From Dehalococcoidia bacterium UBA2158 (GTDB lineage: Bacteria > Chloroflexota > Dehalococcoidia > Lucifugimonadales > UBA3495), in contig DCWQ01000006.1 in NCBI GenBank assembly GCA_002328185.1, forward strand, positions 1 to 64,000: DNA of 64,000 nucleotides, in the 5' to 3' direction. Below the pieces are notes generated by a model. That model had not been told where the DNA came from and made no database searches. It saw only the letters and a list, made by a program, of their open reading frames with translations. Position 1 is the stretch's first letter. The number at the start of each line of letters is the position of its first letter. Both the position numbers and the translations under genes were made by a program. This document shows, in pieces, positions 8,603 through 17,239 of the stretch.

Positions 8603-8828
8603 GTGAGGCCTCCTGGATATCTATAACCTGATGCGTCACCTGATGCGTCTTGCGAACCCGGCAACGGAGCCGCCGTAGTATACCGATAAACTAGAGGCCC
8701 TTCAAACAAATGGGCCCCAGCATGGCATAGGGCTTCCAGCCCGGCAAAAGGGCCCCAGTCTGGCAATGGCTTCGTTTTTGTTCTATCATTCGCCTTATTC
8801 GGCAATCGGTTATAGATAGGTATCAGGC

Positions 8829-10256
8829 ATGGATTTCAGGCGGTTTTTGAAGGGCCTCCAGAACATCGTCGGTGAGCAGAACGTGGTGTACCACTCCGAT
8901 GACTTGCTGGTGTTCGAATATGACGGTTCGGTGGACCGGGGAATGCCCGAAGCCGTCGTATTTCCCAGTAGCACCCAAGAGGTGAGTCGGGTGATCACTC
9001 TGGCTCGCAAGGAAGGAGTCCCGGTGGTCGGACGCGGCACCGGCACCGGACTCAGTGGCGGCGCCATCGCTCCGCCCGGCGGCATCCAAGTCGCCTTCCC
9101 CCGTATGAACCACATCCTGGAAGTCGACACTGAGAACCGCCTGGCATTGGTAGAGCCCGGGGTTATCAACTTGGACCTAGACACCCACGTCCGCAAGTTC
9201 GGCCTGCGCTACGCCCCCGACCCCTCCAGCCAGAAGGCCTGTAGTTTGGGCGGCAACATCGCCGAGAACGCCGGCGGCCCGCACTGCCTGGCCTACGGCA
9301 CCACCACCAATCACGTGTTGAGCATGGAGGTTGTGCTGGAGGACGGTACGGTGGTTAATCTGGGCAGCCTGGCCCGGGAGACGGTTGGCTATGATCTCCG
9401 GGGCGTATTCACGGGCTCTGAGGGGACCTTCGGCATCGCTACCAAGATCGCGGTGCGGCTCTTGCCGGTTCCCGAAGCGGTGTGTACCTTCCTCGGCATA
9501 TTTCCCGATGTAGAGTCGGCCTGCACCGCGGTATCAGCCGTGATCGAACACGGCATCGTCCCCGCCGCCTTGGAGATGATCGATGCCCTCACCATCCAAG
9601 CGGTCCAGAAGGTCAGCGACGCCGGCTATCCGGACGACGCCGGGGCCGTGCTGTTGATAGAACTTGAGGGCCTTCAAGATGAAGTGGACGAGATTGGCGA
9701 GGAAGTCGAGGCCGCCCTCTGGGAGGCCGGCGCGACCCAGGTCAGAACCGCCGAGGCCGCCGAGGAACGAGAGTTGCTCTGGGTGGGACGCAAGGGAGCA
9801 TTGGGCGCCCTGGGCAGCATCGCGCCCAACTACTTCTTGGTCGATGGCGTGGTGCCAAGGACCCAGTTGGCCAAGGTGCTGGCAAAGGTCGCCGATGTCA
9901 GTAGGAAGTTCAACATCCCCATCGCCAACGTGTTTCACGCCGGGGACGGCAATCTCCACCCCTGCCTGCTCTTCGACGAACGCCAGCCTGGCGCCCTGGA
10001 CAAGATCGTGGAGGCTGGTACTGAGGTGCTGCAGGTGTGCGTGGATGCCGGTGGGACGCTCACGGGCGAGCACGGAGTGGGCCTGGAAAAGAAAGGTCAA
10101 ATGCCGCTGGTCTTCTCAGAAGACGACATGGCAGCCATGGTGTTGGTCCGCGACGCCTTTGCGCCGGATAACAGCCTGAACCCAGGCAAGATATTCCCCG
10201 ACGACCAGAGCCACACACCCCACGCCCAACCAGCCTACCCCGGCATGGCGGCTTAA
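8829..10256 (+). CDS. glcD: Glycolate/lactate oxidase FAD subunit GlcD
   Basis: A 475-residue FAD-linked oxidase with the VAO/PCMH fold. GRGTGTGLSGGA (about 70-81) binds the FAD pyrophosphate. GGNIAENAGGPHC and GSEGTFGIATK define the second part of the FAD domain. The C-terminal NVFHAGDGNLHPCLL and GTLTGEHGVGLEKKG hold the substrate/flavin histidines of the GlcD family. It oxidises glycolate, D-lactate or a related 2-hydroxy acid. glcE follows after 2 bp and glcF after that, so the three form a complete oxidase that passes electrons through the Fe-S subunit to the membrane quinone pool. Confidence 0.92.
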   Translation: MDFRRFLKGLQNIVGEQNVVYHSDDLLVFEYDGSVDRGMPEAVVFPSSTQEVSRVITLARKEGVPVVGRGTGTGLSGGAIAPPGGIQVAFPRMNHILEVDTENRLALVEPGVINLDLDTHVRKFGLRYAPDPSSQKACSLGGNIAENAGGPHCLAYGTTTNHVLSMEVVLEDGTVVNLGSLARETVGYDLRGVFTGSEGTFGIATKIAVRLLPVPEAVCTFLGIFPDVESACTAVSAVIEHGIVPAALEMIDALTIQAVQKVSDAGYPDDAGAVLLIELEGLQDEVDEIGEEVEAALWEAGATQVRTAEAAEERELLWVGRKGALGALGSIAPNYFLVDGVVPRTQLAKVLAKVADVSRKFNIPIANVFHAGDGNLHPCLLFDERQPGALDKIVEAGTEVLQVCVDAGGTLTGEHGVGLEKKGQMPLVFSEDDMAAMVLVRDAFAPDNSLNPGKIFPDDQSHTPHAQPAYPGMAA

Positions 10257-10258
10257 TC

Positions 10259-11629
10259 TTGGAGTCTTCCCTTGGCGACCAGCTTGCCAGACTGTTGGGT
10301 GTTAGCGCCGTTTTGCCTGGTGACGGGCATGAGATCGACGGACTGACGCCACAAGCTGTGGTGCGCCCGGCGGACCGGCTCCAGGTCTCTGAAGTTCTTC
10401 GGTGGGCTTCGTCGGAGCACGTCACCCTTCTGCCCAGGGGCGGCGGCACCCGGACCGGACTGGGTAACGTCCCGAGGAAAGCCGACGTGGTGCTGGACCT
10501 GGGGGCCCTCGACAAGTTGGTTGACTACCAACCCGCCGACATGACCGCCACGGTGGAAGCCGGTGTAACCCTGGAATCGTTGCAGGAGCAACTGGCTTCG
10601 GGCGGTGAGTTCGTTCCCCTTGAAGCCACGCTGCCGTGCCGGTCCACGGTGGGCGGCACACTCTCTGTCGGGTCGGGCGGACCTTTGTCCTACGCCTACG
10701 GCCTGCCTCGGGAGTGGCTCATCGGCATCGGCGTCGTGACTCCCCAGGGCGTGGCCACCAAGGCCGGCGGCAAGGTCGTCAAGAACGTTACCGGCTACGA
10801 CCTGAACAAGCTGTATACCGGCTCACTGGGCACTCTGGGAGTGATCGTCGAAGCCTCGTTCAAGCTCTTGCCCATCGACCCCCATGACGGGGCGTTGTTG
10901 GCGTCGTTCTCCTCGCTGGACGACTCCATCGCGGCCGGCCGAAAGCTGCTGCATTCCCCAGCCGCTCCCATGGGCTGCCACAGCGTCACCTCAGGCATCT
11001 CGCGGCGACTGCAGGACTCGCTTCAAGCAGCGTCCCAAGACCTGGGCCTGGACGAAGAAGAGACCTCGCTGTCCTTCGCCTTCTTCTCGGGCCGGGCCAA
11101 GGCCACCGGGCGGAGGCTGGAAGAGGCGACGGCCCTGCTCTTGGCGGAAGGCGCGACCGCGGTGCAGCGTATTGAGGGCAGTGCTGCCAAAGGCATGCTC
11201 CGCTGGGTCACCGACGTGCCATCCGAGGTCAGTCCCAACTCGACTCTAGTGATAAAGATTTCGGTACAGCCTAGATTTGCCACCCGTGCCTCCGCCGAGT
11301 GCGGAGAGGTACTCCTTTTTGGCGAGAAGCCTGAGCAGATGGCCGACCCCGGTTTCGGCAGCGTCCGGATGTTCTGGCCCGAGTCTGCGGAGAGTCCGGC
11401 ACGCGGCACAGAAGCAGAACAACCCATCGTAGATGCGGTCCAAACGGCCCGGCAGATCGCCCATCGGTACGAAGGGGCGGCCGTCGTGGAACAGTGTCCT
11501 ATTCCGGTGAAACGCCAGATCGATGTTTGGGGCGACGCTCCCGACAGTCTGGCAGTCATGCGCCGGATCAAAGACCGCTTCGATCCGCTTGGGATACTCA
11601 ATCCAGGCCGCTTCCTCGGAGGTATTTGA
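10259..11629 (+). CDS. glcE: Glycolate oxidase FAD-binding subunit GlcE
   Basis: A 456-residue FAD-binding protein, related to GlcD but with a shortened C-terminal half, as in GlcE. The FAD signatures LLPRGGGTRTGLG (about 59-71), PCRSTVGGTLSVGSGGPLSYAYG in family positions, and KNVTGYDLNKLYTGSLGTLG are present. It ends with DRFDPLGILNPGRF. The start is TTG at 10259, two bases after the glcD stop, so translation is probably coupled. It is longer than E. coli GlcE (about 350 residues) because of an inserted middle segment. It is the accessory flavoprotein of the oxidase. Confidence 0.88.
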   Translation: MESSLGDQLARLLGVSAVLPGDGHEIDGLTPQAVVRPADRLQVSEVLRWASSEHVTLLPRGGGTRTGLGNVPRKADVVLDLGALDKLVDYQPADMTATVEAGVTLESLQEQLASGGEFVPLEATLPCRSTVGGTLSVGSGGPLSYAYGLPREWLIGIGVVTPQGVATKAGGKVVKNVTGYDLNKLYTGSLGTLGVIVEASFKLLPIDPHDGALLASFSSLDDSIAAGRKLLHSPAAPMGCHSVTSGISRRLQDSLQAASQDLGLDEEETSLSFAFFSGRAKATGRRLEEATALLLAEGATAVQRIEGSAAKGMLRWVTDVPSEVSPNSTLVIKISVQPRFATRASAECGEVLLFGEKPEQMADPGFGSVRMFWPESAESPARGTEAEQPIVDAVQTARQIAHRYEGAAVVEQCPIPVKRQIDVWGDAPDSLAVMRRIKDRFDPLGILNPGRFLGGI

Positions 11630-12928
11630 TTGGCTCAGCCGCTATCAGGATTCAGGAGCGCTGATGCCCCGACCGAATCCGACCTCTACCGTTGCGTCCA
11701 CTGTGGCTTGTGCTTGAGCTCCTGCCCTACCTACGTGGAGACGGCGTTGGAGATGGAGTCGCCCAGGGGCCGCCTTGCGCTGATGAAGGCGGTCAATGAG
11801 GGGCGGGTTGAAATCACTCCCCGCATCGTCTCCCATTGGGAGATGTGCCTCCAATGCCGGGCCTGTGAGGCGGTATGTCCGTCGGGAGTGCCTTACGGCC
11901 GAATCATGGAACGCACCCGGTCCCAGGTCCGAGCCGTCGGCCTTCAGTCTAGAGAACTCAAGCGGTTCGGCCGATTCTTCCTGAACTCAGCATTGCCCAA
12001 TCCGAAAAAACTTCGGATGGGGGTCTACCTTATTCGCATCTACCAGCGGCTGGGCATCCAGAAACTGGTTCGGCTGTCGCACCTGCTCTACCTGCTGCCG
12101 GGCGGCATCGGCAAGCTGGAATCCCAGTTGCCGACGCTGAGCAAGCGCTTCTTCGGGCCGACCGAGAACGTCCATTCGGCCCAGGGCGAGAAGAAGATGA
12201 CTGTGGCGCTGCTCTCGGGCTGCGTGATGCCCCTGATGCAGGGACCGACCATGGAGGCCACGGTGCGGGTGCTGACGCGTAACAGCTGCGATGTGATGGT
12301 GCCCTTGGGCCAGGGTTGCTGCGGGGCGTTGAACGGCCACGCCGGCGACCTGGAAACCAGCCGCGCCATGGCTCGGACGAACATCGACTCGCTGATGGCC
12401 GCCGGAGTCGAGCGGATCATTACCTCGTCAGCCGGCTGCGGTTCTAGCATGAAGGAATATGCCGAATTGCTGAAGGCCGACCCTGAATACTGCACGAAAG
12501 CCGTCCAGTTCAGCGAGATGACCCAGGACGTGACCGAATTCTTGGTGAGTCTGCCGTTCCAAGCCCCCACTTCCACCGTCAACCGCCGGGTCACCTACCA
12601 AGATCCTTGCCATTTGGCCCACGCCCAGCGCATCACCGCTGCGCCCCGGACCATCCTGAACTCCATCCCCGGTCTGGAACTTGTCGAGATGGAGAACTCC
12701 AGCCTCTGCTGCGGCGGGGCCGGCATCTACCCCTCAGTTCAACCCGCCCTATCTAAACGCCTCCTCACGCGCAAGATGGCGAGCATTGACGCCACCGACG
12801 CCCAAGAAGTGATCACCGCCAATCCAGGCTGCATGCTCCAGCTGGAGATGGGGCTCAAATCCCAAGGCAAGAACGGTCGAGTCCGGCACGTGGTGGACAT
12901 CCTCGATGAGGCGTATTCGCTTGAATAG
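11630..12928 (+). CDS. glcF: Glycolate oxidase iron-sulfur subunit GlcF
   Basis: A 432-residue Fe-S protein. Two ferredoxin-type motifs CVHCGLCLSSCP and CLQCRACEAVCP lie in the first 90 residues. Two CCG domains follow, with GCVMP..QG..CCGAL and DPCHLAHAQ..CCGGAGIY motifs, which bind further Fe-S or heme-like centres in the GlcF/HdrD families. It relays electrons from GlcD/GlcE to quinones. The TTG start directly follows the glcE TGA, with GGAGGT at 11618-11623, a textbook coupled start. It is the last gene of the operon, and a repeat-like stretch follows. Confidence 0.92.
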   Translation: MAQPLSGFRSADAPTESDLYRCVHCGLCLSSCPTYVETALEMESPRGRLALMKAVNEGRVEITPRIVSHWEMCLQCRACEAVCPSGVPYGRIMERTRSQVRAVGLQSRELKRFGRFFLNSALPNPKKLRMGVYLIRIYQRLGIQKLVRLSHLLYLLPGGIGKLESQLPTLSKRFFGPTENVHSAQGEKKMTVALLSGCVMPLMQGPTMEATVRVLTRNSCDVMVPLGQGCCGALNGHAGDLETSRAMARTNIDSLMAAGVERIITSSAGCGSSMKEYAELLKADPEYCTKAVQFSEMTQDVTEFLVSLPFQAPTSTVNRRVTYQDPCHLAHAQRITAAPRTILNSIPGLELVEMENSSLCCGGAGIYPSVQPALSKRLLTRKMASIDATDAQEVITANPGCMLQLEMGLKSQGKNGRVRHVVDILDEAYSLE

Positions 12929-12977
12929 GCCTGAACCTCTTTTAGCCTACCCCTCTCCATTCGACACCCTGGCCCTC

Positions 12978-13013
12978 CGTCATTCCTGCGAAAGCATGAA
13001 CCCACTTTCACCC
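12978..13013. repeat. Short interspersed repeat remnant (CATTCCTGCGAAAGCA type)
   Basis: The segment after glcF resembles the widespread 'cattcctgcgaaagca' intergenic repeats and lies between converging genes. Only one clear copy is seen in this window, so the assignment rests on general familiarity with such elements. Confidence 0.3.
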
Positions 13014-13036
13014 AAGCAACCAAAGCTCTGCTAAGA

Positions 13037-14416
13037 TTAACCGCGGCGGCGTTGGTCTCGGTAGTTGGGGGCGGCTATCGGCAGCCAGTCAACCACCATG
13101 CCGTCCACCAGGCGGGAGGCTATTCGGGACTTTGTGTCCTCTAGTTCGTCGATGGTGGAAACGGTGGTTATCACGGTGGGCAGTCGGGCCTCGTGGCGGT
13201 GGACGATTATCTGATACAGCTTTTCTTCGGCCCAGGCCGTGCTGCTTTCCGCGCCCAAGTCATCCAGGACGAGCAGCGGGACCGAGTTTATCTGCTCGAA
13301 TAACTCGTCGTAACCCACGGGGCTATCGGGGCTGAAGGTGGCCCGCAAGTGGTCTAGAAGGGTGGGCACGAAGGCGAAAAACACCTGGCTGCCACGCCTA
13401 AGCTGCTCACCGGCGATGGCCACCGCCAGATGGGTCTTTCCGGAACCGCGCGGGCCGTTGAACAGCAACCAACCTTCCGGCTCGGCAGCAAAGGTCTGGG
13501 CGGTGTGCATGGCCCGGTCGAGAGATTCCTGTTCCGCGGGAGAGGCGTTGGCCCCGCCGGTGGTGTCGAAATTCTCAAAGGTCATCCGTTGTAGCATCTC
13601 AGTGCGGATCTCGCCAATGCCCATGACCAGCCGGCTATTGAAGTTGCCCAACTGGACGACTGTAGCAGTGCCGTCTGCGCCCTCAAGCCGGGTGCGCAGC
13701 GCATCGTCCAGGCGTTGTAGCGGCCCGCGAACAGTGACTACTGTGGGCAATGCGTTGTTGTAGCGGTGGTTGATTACCTGGAACAGCTTCTCTTGTGCCC
13801 AGGGCGTGGCGTTGGCCAGGCTAAAGTCGTCCAAGATCAGTACAGGGACGTTGCGCACTTGCTCGAATAACTCGTCGTAGGAGACGGGGCTATCCGGTGA
13901 ATATGCCGCTCTCAGGTGATCAAGTAGATCGGCGGCGACGATGAAAAAGGCGGTCTGGTTCCTTTCGATGCATCGGTTGGCGATGGCGACGGCCAGGTGG
14001 GTCTTTCCGCTGCCGCTGGGGCCGGTGAGCACCAGCCAGGCTTGGGGGTCCTCGGCGAACCGGGCGGCGGCGGCGGCGCCCTCGGAGAACATCTGCCGGC
14101 TGGAGGCGTCGGACAGCGGCCCTACTAGGTCGGTGGTCGAGAAAGATATACGGGAGAGGGCGCCCAGGTTGCTATAGCGGCGCAATGCGGCCGCGCGAGT
14201 GTCAGCATCCTGGGTCTCCTGGCAGGTGCACGGGACGGCCTGTCCGAACTCGGGATGGCCGATGTGAACCCGTCGGGTGACCCAACCGCTGCCGTTACAT
14301 TGGGGGCAGAGGTCAGTCGAGGGTTCGCTATCCGGGAGGAGCACCCCTCCGCCGTTGGTATTCTTCGAGATATTTCTGGCGGTTATCCGTCTCAGTATAT
14401 CGCCCAGGCTTTCCAT
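13037..14416 (-). CDS. DnaC/DnaI-like helicase loader with two tandem AAA+ modules
   Basis: A 459-residue protein. The N-terminal zinc site has C37, C40, C63 and C65 (CPQC and CTC), as in DnaC/DnaI-type loaders. Two complete P-loop modules follow: Walker A GPSGSGKTH (132-140) with Walker B VLILDDF (192-198), and GPRGSGKTH (321-329) with LLVLDDL (381-387). The module spacing is 189 residues. Both contain an almost identical LLDHLRA..SPDSPV.YDELFEQ block, showing internal duplication. Usual loaders have a single module and 240-310 residues. It is the last gene of rplI-dnaB-dnaD-loader, so it probably loads DnaB at the origin or at restart sites. It overlaps the 3' end of dnaD by 89 bp. Confidence 0.88.
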   Translation of the reverse strand: MESLGDILRRITARNISKNTNGGGVLLPDSEPSTDLCPQCNGSGWVTRRVHIGHPEFGQAVPCTCQETQDADTRAAALRRYSNLGALSRISFSTTDLVGPLSDASSRQMFSEGAAAAARFAEDPQAWLVLTGPSGSGKTHLAVAIANRCIERNQTAFFIVAADLLDHLRAAYSPDSPVSYDELFEQVRNVPVLILDDFSLANATPWAQEKLFQVINHRYNNALPTVVTVRGPLQRLDDALRTRLEGADGTATVVQLGNFNSRLVMGIGEIRTEMLQRMTFENFDTTGGANASPAEQESLDRAMHTAQTFAAEPEGWLLFNGPRGSGKTHLAVAIAGEQLRRGSQVFFAFVPTLLDHLRATFSPDSPVGYDELFEQINSVPLLVLDDLGAESSTAWAEEKLYQIIVHRHEARLPTVITTVSTIDELEDTKSRIASRLVDGMVVDWLPIAAPNYRDQRRRG

Positions 14417-15098
14417 CTTTCCCCCTCTCTGCTCCCCCCCTGGTCTCTTTGCCCCCGGTTTCTCTGCCCTCAGATGTCCAGCGCCTCAAGATGCCGGACA
14501 CGTAGCGCCAACTGCGTTTGTTCTCTGCCACCGCGATGCCGAATGCTTCCCGTATCCAGGATTCCGGGTAGCGCCCTTCAACCTCTTTCAATTGATCAGC
14601 TAACAGCGCCGACAACGACCCAATGCTGTCTTCATAAAGCGCAAATATGTTGGGCTTTTCCAGCTCCGGGATGGCCACTTCCGGCTCATCTTCGGTTTCT
14701 GCCGGGACTTCACCAGCTTCTAGACGTGCGAGGGTCCGGCGGTCGGCGTCTGTGTTCAACAGGAATACCGTGTTCGCCCCACTCAACTGATGGGTCAAGA
14801 AGGTCCCCCGCTTTACGGCTAAGCGGAGTCCCTGACGGATGGCCTCTTCAGAGGTCTCGTTGCCCCCGGACTTTAGGCCTTTAACCAAAGTCCTGTCAGC
14901 TAGAAACTCGTCCAAGGAAACGGCCCTGAAGGCTCCGCGCTTGCGGTGGAACAGCCACAGACCGCGCAAGGTTACCTTGAGTTCGGCCAGGTCCTGGATC
15001 TGCTCCAGGATGGGTCCGAACACCGGGTTGGGCACCGGGGTGTAGAGCGTTTTCCCAGTGAATCCGTCGAAACCGGAGGGGCCCCCGGAAGGCGCCAT
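14328..15098 (-). CDS. dnaD: DnaD-domain replication initiation/restart protein
   Basis: A 256-residue protein. The C-terminal part, NIFALYEDSIG (about 171-181) to WIREAFGIAVAENKRSWRYV (about 201-220), is the DnaD/DnaB_2 helical domain. It ends with the ssDNA-binding-type helix and a basic, low-complexity tail rich in Gly, Lys and Arg. The N-terminal half (about 1-120) is a winged-helix-like part, as in Firmicute DnaD. It lies 2 bp downstream of dnaB. The family remodels DNA and helps recruit the replicative helicase, which fits its position between dnaB and the loader. Confidence 0.82.
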   Translation of the reverse strand: MAPSGGPSGFDGFTGKTLYTPVPNPVFGPILEQIQDLAELKVTLRGLWLFHRKRGAFRAVSLDEFLADRTLVKGLKSGGNETSEEAIRQGLRLAVKRGTFLTHQLSGANTVFLLNTDADRRTLARLEAGEVPAETEDEPEVAIPELEKPNIFALYEDSIGSLSALLADQLKEVEGRYPESWIREAFGIAVAENKRSWRYVSGILRRWTSEGRETGGKETRGGAERGKDGKPGRYTETDNRQKYLEEYQRRRGAPPG

Positions 15099-15100
15099 GG

Positions 15101-16465
15101 TTAGAAGTCGTCCACCCGGGCGAATGAATCGAACCGGACGAAGTTGTCCCGGAAGAAGAGCTGCAGGTTGCCGGTGGGCCCGTTACGGTGCTTGGCAACG
15201 ATCAGGTCGGCGACGTTCTTCGGGTACGGACGACCGGGGTTCTGCTGAGCCCACTCATCTTCAGTTAGATAGACGTCGTCCCGGTGTAAGAACATCACCA
15301 CGTCGGCGTCCTGCTCGATGCTACCGCTGTCCCGTAGGTCGGAGAGCATGGGGCGGTGGCCGGTCCGTTGTTCAACGCCGCGGCTTAGTTGAGAACAGGT
15401 GATGAGGGCGATGTTCAGGTCGCGGGCCATGACTTTGAGCGACCGTGAAATTTCTGAAATTTCTTGGACGCGGTTGTCTGATCGGTTGTTCCGTCCCTGG
15501 ATCAACTGCAGATAGTCGACCACCAACAGGTCGAGCCCGTGCTCCAGCGACAGGCGGCGAGCCTTGCTCCGCATCTCGAGCATGCTCTGGAACGGCGTGT
15601 CGTCGATGTAGACCGGCAGGTCGGAGAGTCGACCGATCGCGTCGGTGATGCGGTCGCCTTCAGCTTCGGTGAGCAGGCCCAAGCGCAGGCGGTGGGAGTC
15701 GATCTCCGCCTCGGAAGATAGGATTCTTAGGGCGAGTTGCTCACGGCTCATCTCCAGGCTGAACACGCCGGCTGAGGAGCCGTTCTTGGCGGCGTTCAAG
15801 CAGATGTTCAAGGCCAGGGTGCTTTTGCCCAAAGACGGGCGGGCGCCGAGGATCAACAGGTCAGAGCGTTGGATGCCGCCTAGGAGCTCGTCTAAGTCGG
15901 TGTAACCGACCATCACCGGGCCGGAGTTGTCTCTGACAGGGTCGGTGATGGCGGCCTGGTCTTCCAAGTATTGGTCATAGATCTGCCGCAGGGGCATGAA
16001 GCCACGCTGGGAGTCGGTGCCGCGGATGGTGAATAGCGCGTCCTCAGCCTGGCGCAGAGTGGCGTCCACATCGTCGGTGTCCTGGTAGCCCATGGTCGAG
16101 ATGCGGGAAGCAACGTCGATGAGCTTACGCATAGTCGCGGTGCGGGCGACCACGTTGGCGTAGTGTTCCGAGTGGGCCGAGGTTGGTGTTACGGAGATAA
16201 GGTGGCTGAGATAGGCCATGCCGCCCACGGTTTCAAGCTGGCTGGCGCGGCTCAATTCCCTGGCCAGGGTGACTTGGTCGATGGCCTCATCCCGTTGGAA
16301 GAGTGCCTCGCAGGCGGCAAAGCAGAGTTGATTTCTCTCGCGGTAGAAATCGTCTGCCTTGATGTGGGGCGCGACGCGAGAGAAGCAGTCCCCATCGATC
16401 AAGACCGACCCAACAACCGCTTCCTCCGCCTCCAAGTCATGGGGTAACAGCTTCTCGGCATACAT
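15101..16465 (-). CDS. dnaB: Replicative DNA helicase DnaB
   Basis: A 454-residue hexameric 5'-3' helicase. It has the N-terminal primase-interacting domain (PHDLEAEEAVVGSVL at 8-22), then the RecA-like domain with Walker A GARPSLGKST (207-216), Walker B LLVVDYLQL and the DnaB-specific DSGSIEQDADVVMFLHR arginine-finger/H4 segment. No intein interrupts it. It is 4 bp downstream of rplI and 2 bp upstream of dnaD, forming a replication operon. Confidence 0.96.
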   Translation of the reverse strand: MYAEKLLPHDLEAEEAVVGSVLIDGDCFSRVAPHIKADDFYRERNQLCFAACEALFQRDEAIDQVTLARELSRASQLETVGGMAYLSHLISVTPTSAHSEHYANVVARTATMRKLIDVASRISTMGYQDTDDVDATLRQAEDALFTIRGTDSQRGFMPLRQIYDQYLEDQAAITDPVRDNSGPVMVGYTDLDELLGGIQRSDLLILGARPSLGKSTLALNICLNAAKNGSSAGVFSLEMSREQLALRILSSEAEIDSHRLRLGLLTEAEGDRITDAIGRLSDLPVYIDDTPFQSMLEMRSKARRLSLEHGLDLLVVDYLQLIQGRNNRSDNRVQEISEISRSLKVMARDLNIALITCSQLSRGVEQRTGHRPMLSDLRDSGSIEQDADVVMFLHRDDVYLTEDEWAQQNPGRPYPKNVADLIVAKHRNGPTGNLQLFFRDNFVRFDSFARVDDF

Positions 16466-16469
16466 CGCC

Positions 16470-16919
16470 CTATTCTTCCACCTCAGCGTTGACGTGAATC
16501 GTGGCAGTTACTTCGGTTGAGAACCGGAGTAACACATCGTATTCGCCGGGTTCGCGGATGGGCTCGGCTATCTCCACCCAGCGGCGTTCCACTTCGCGGC
16601 CGACTTTCTCGGCCAATTCCATGGCGATGTGGGTGCTGGTGATGGCGCCGTAATACCGTCCGGTGGGGGTGATCCTAGCCGTGAGGGTGATGGAGACGTC
16701 GTCCAAGCCGCTGGCCAGTTCTTCCATGACAGCGGTCTCGCGGACGCGTACTTCGTCACCGACAGCGGTTATCTTGTGCAGCCGCTTCAGCACCTCGGGT
16801 GTGGCAATCTCCGCCAAACCCTGGGGCAAAAGATAGTTACGTGCGTACCCGTCGGGCACCCGGCGGACCTCGCCCGCCCTGGCCTTATTGGGAACGTCTT
16901 GTGTGAAGACTACTTCCAT
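16470..16919 (-). CDS. rplI: 50S ribosomal protein L9
   Basis: A 149-residue protein with the standard two-domain L9 structure. The N-terminal rRNA-binding domain has MEVVFTQDVPNKARAGEVRRVPDGYARNYLLP-type order (GEVRRVPDGYARNYLLP signature). A long connecting helix and a C-terminal domain with YYGAITSTHIA follow. Transcription probably starts from the TATAAT at 17000-17005. It is the first gene of the replication operon. Confidence 0.96.
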   Translation of the reverse strand: MEVVFTQDVPNKARAGEVRRVPDGYARNYLLPQGLAEIATPEVLKRLHKITAVGDEVRVRETAVMEELASGLDDVSITLTARITPTGRYYGAITSTHIAMELAEKVGREVERRWVEIAEPIREPGEYDVLLRFSTEVTATIHVNAEVEE

Positions 16920-16999
16920 TGTTGGTCACTTCCGTTGGGTTCTCCGATGGGCATGGTCGATCGGAATAGAGATGAGGCCTCACAGAAGAGACCGACTTG

Positions 17000-17028
17000 A
17001 TTATACGGTATGCCCTCCGGAGAGGAAA
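17000..17028 (-). promoter_or_regulatory. Candidate promoter of the rplI-dnaB operon
   Basis: The minus strand has a perfect -10 TATAAT (17000-17005) with a weak -35 TTTCCT (17023-17028) after a 17-bp spacer. This leaves a leader of about 75 bases before the rplI ATG. Confidence 0.45.
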
Positions 17029-17085
17029 GCGGGACCGGTCTGCTGCCGGACCCTGTCGGTTCTACCGATTCTCGTTCGCCGAAAA

Positions 17086-17114
17086 TTGACTGCCCCCTGC
17101 GCCCCTCATAGAAT
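17086..17114 (+). promoter_or_regulatory. Candidate promoter of tenA
   Basis: TTGACT (17086-17091), a 17-bp spacer and TAGAAT (17109-17114) lie about 125 bp upstream of the tenA ATG. The AT-rich leader between them shows no recognisable TPP riboswitch. Confidence 0.5.
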
Positions 17115-17239
17115 CACTGTCACCGGATTAATGACCGAGAGGGAGAGCAGACCAACCAGCGACCGGAAAAATATATCCCTCTTTTCACAACAAATCCAGG
17201 CAGTTTCGAACAATTTGAATCGGATTTTTTGGACGATAA

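Noticed and set aside
8603..8828. Two similar GGGCCCCAG-containing segments between leuB and glcD as a regulatory repeat
   Set aside because: The similarity is short and could be chance in GC-rich DNA. No paired operator was evident.
17115..17239. TPP riboswitch before tenA
   Set aside because: No conserved CTGAGA or ACCTGA-type elements were seen in the leader.
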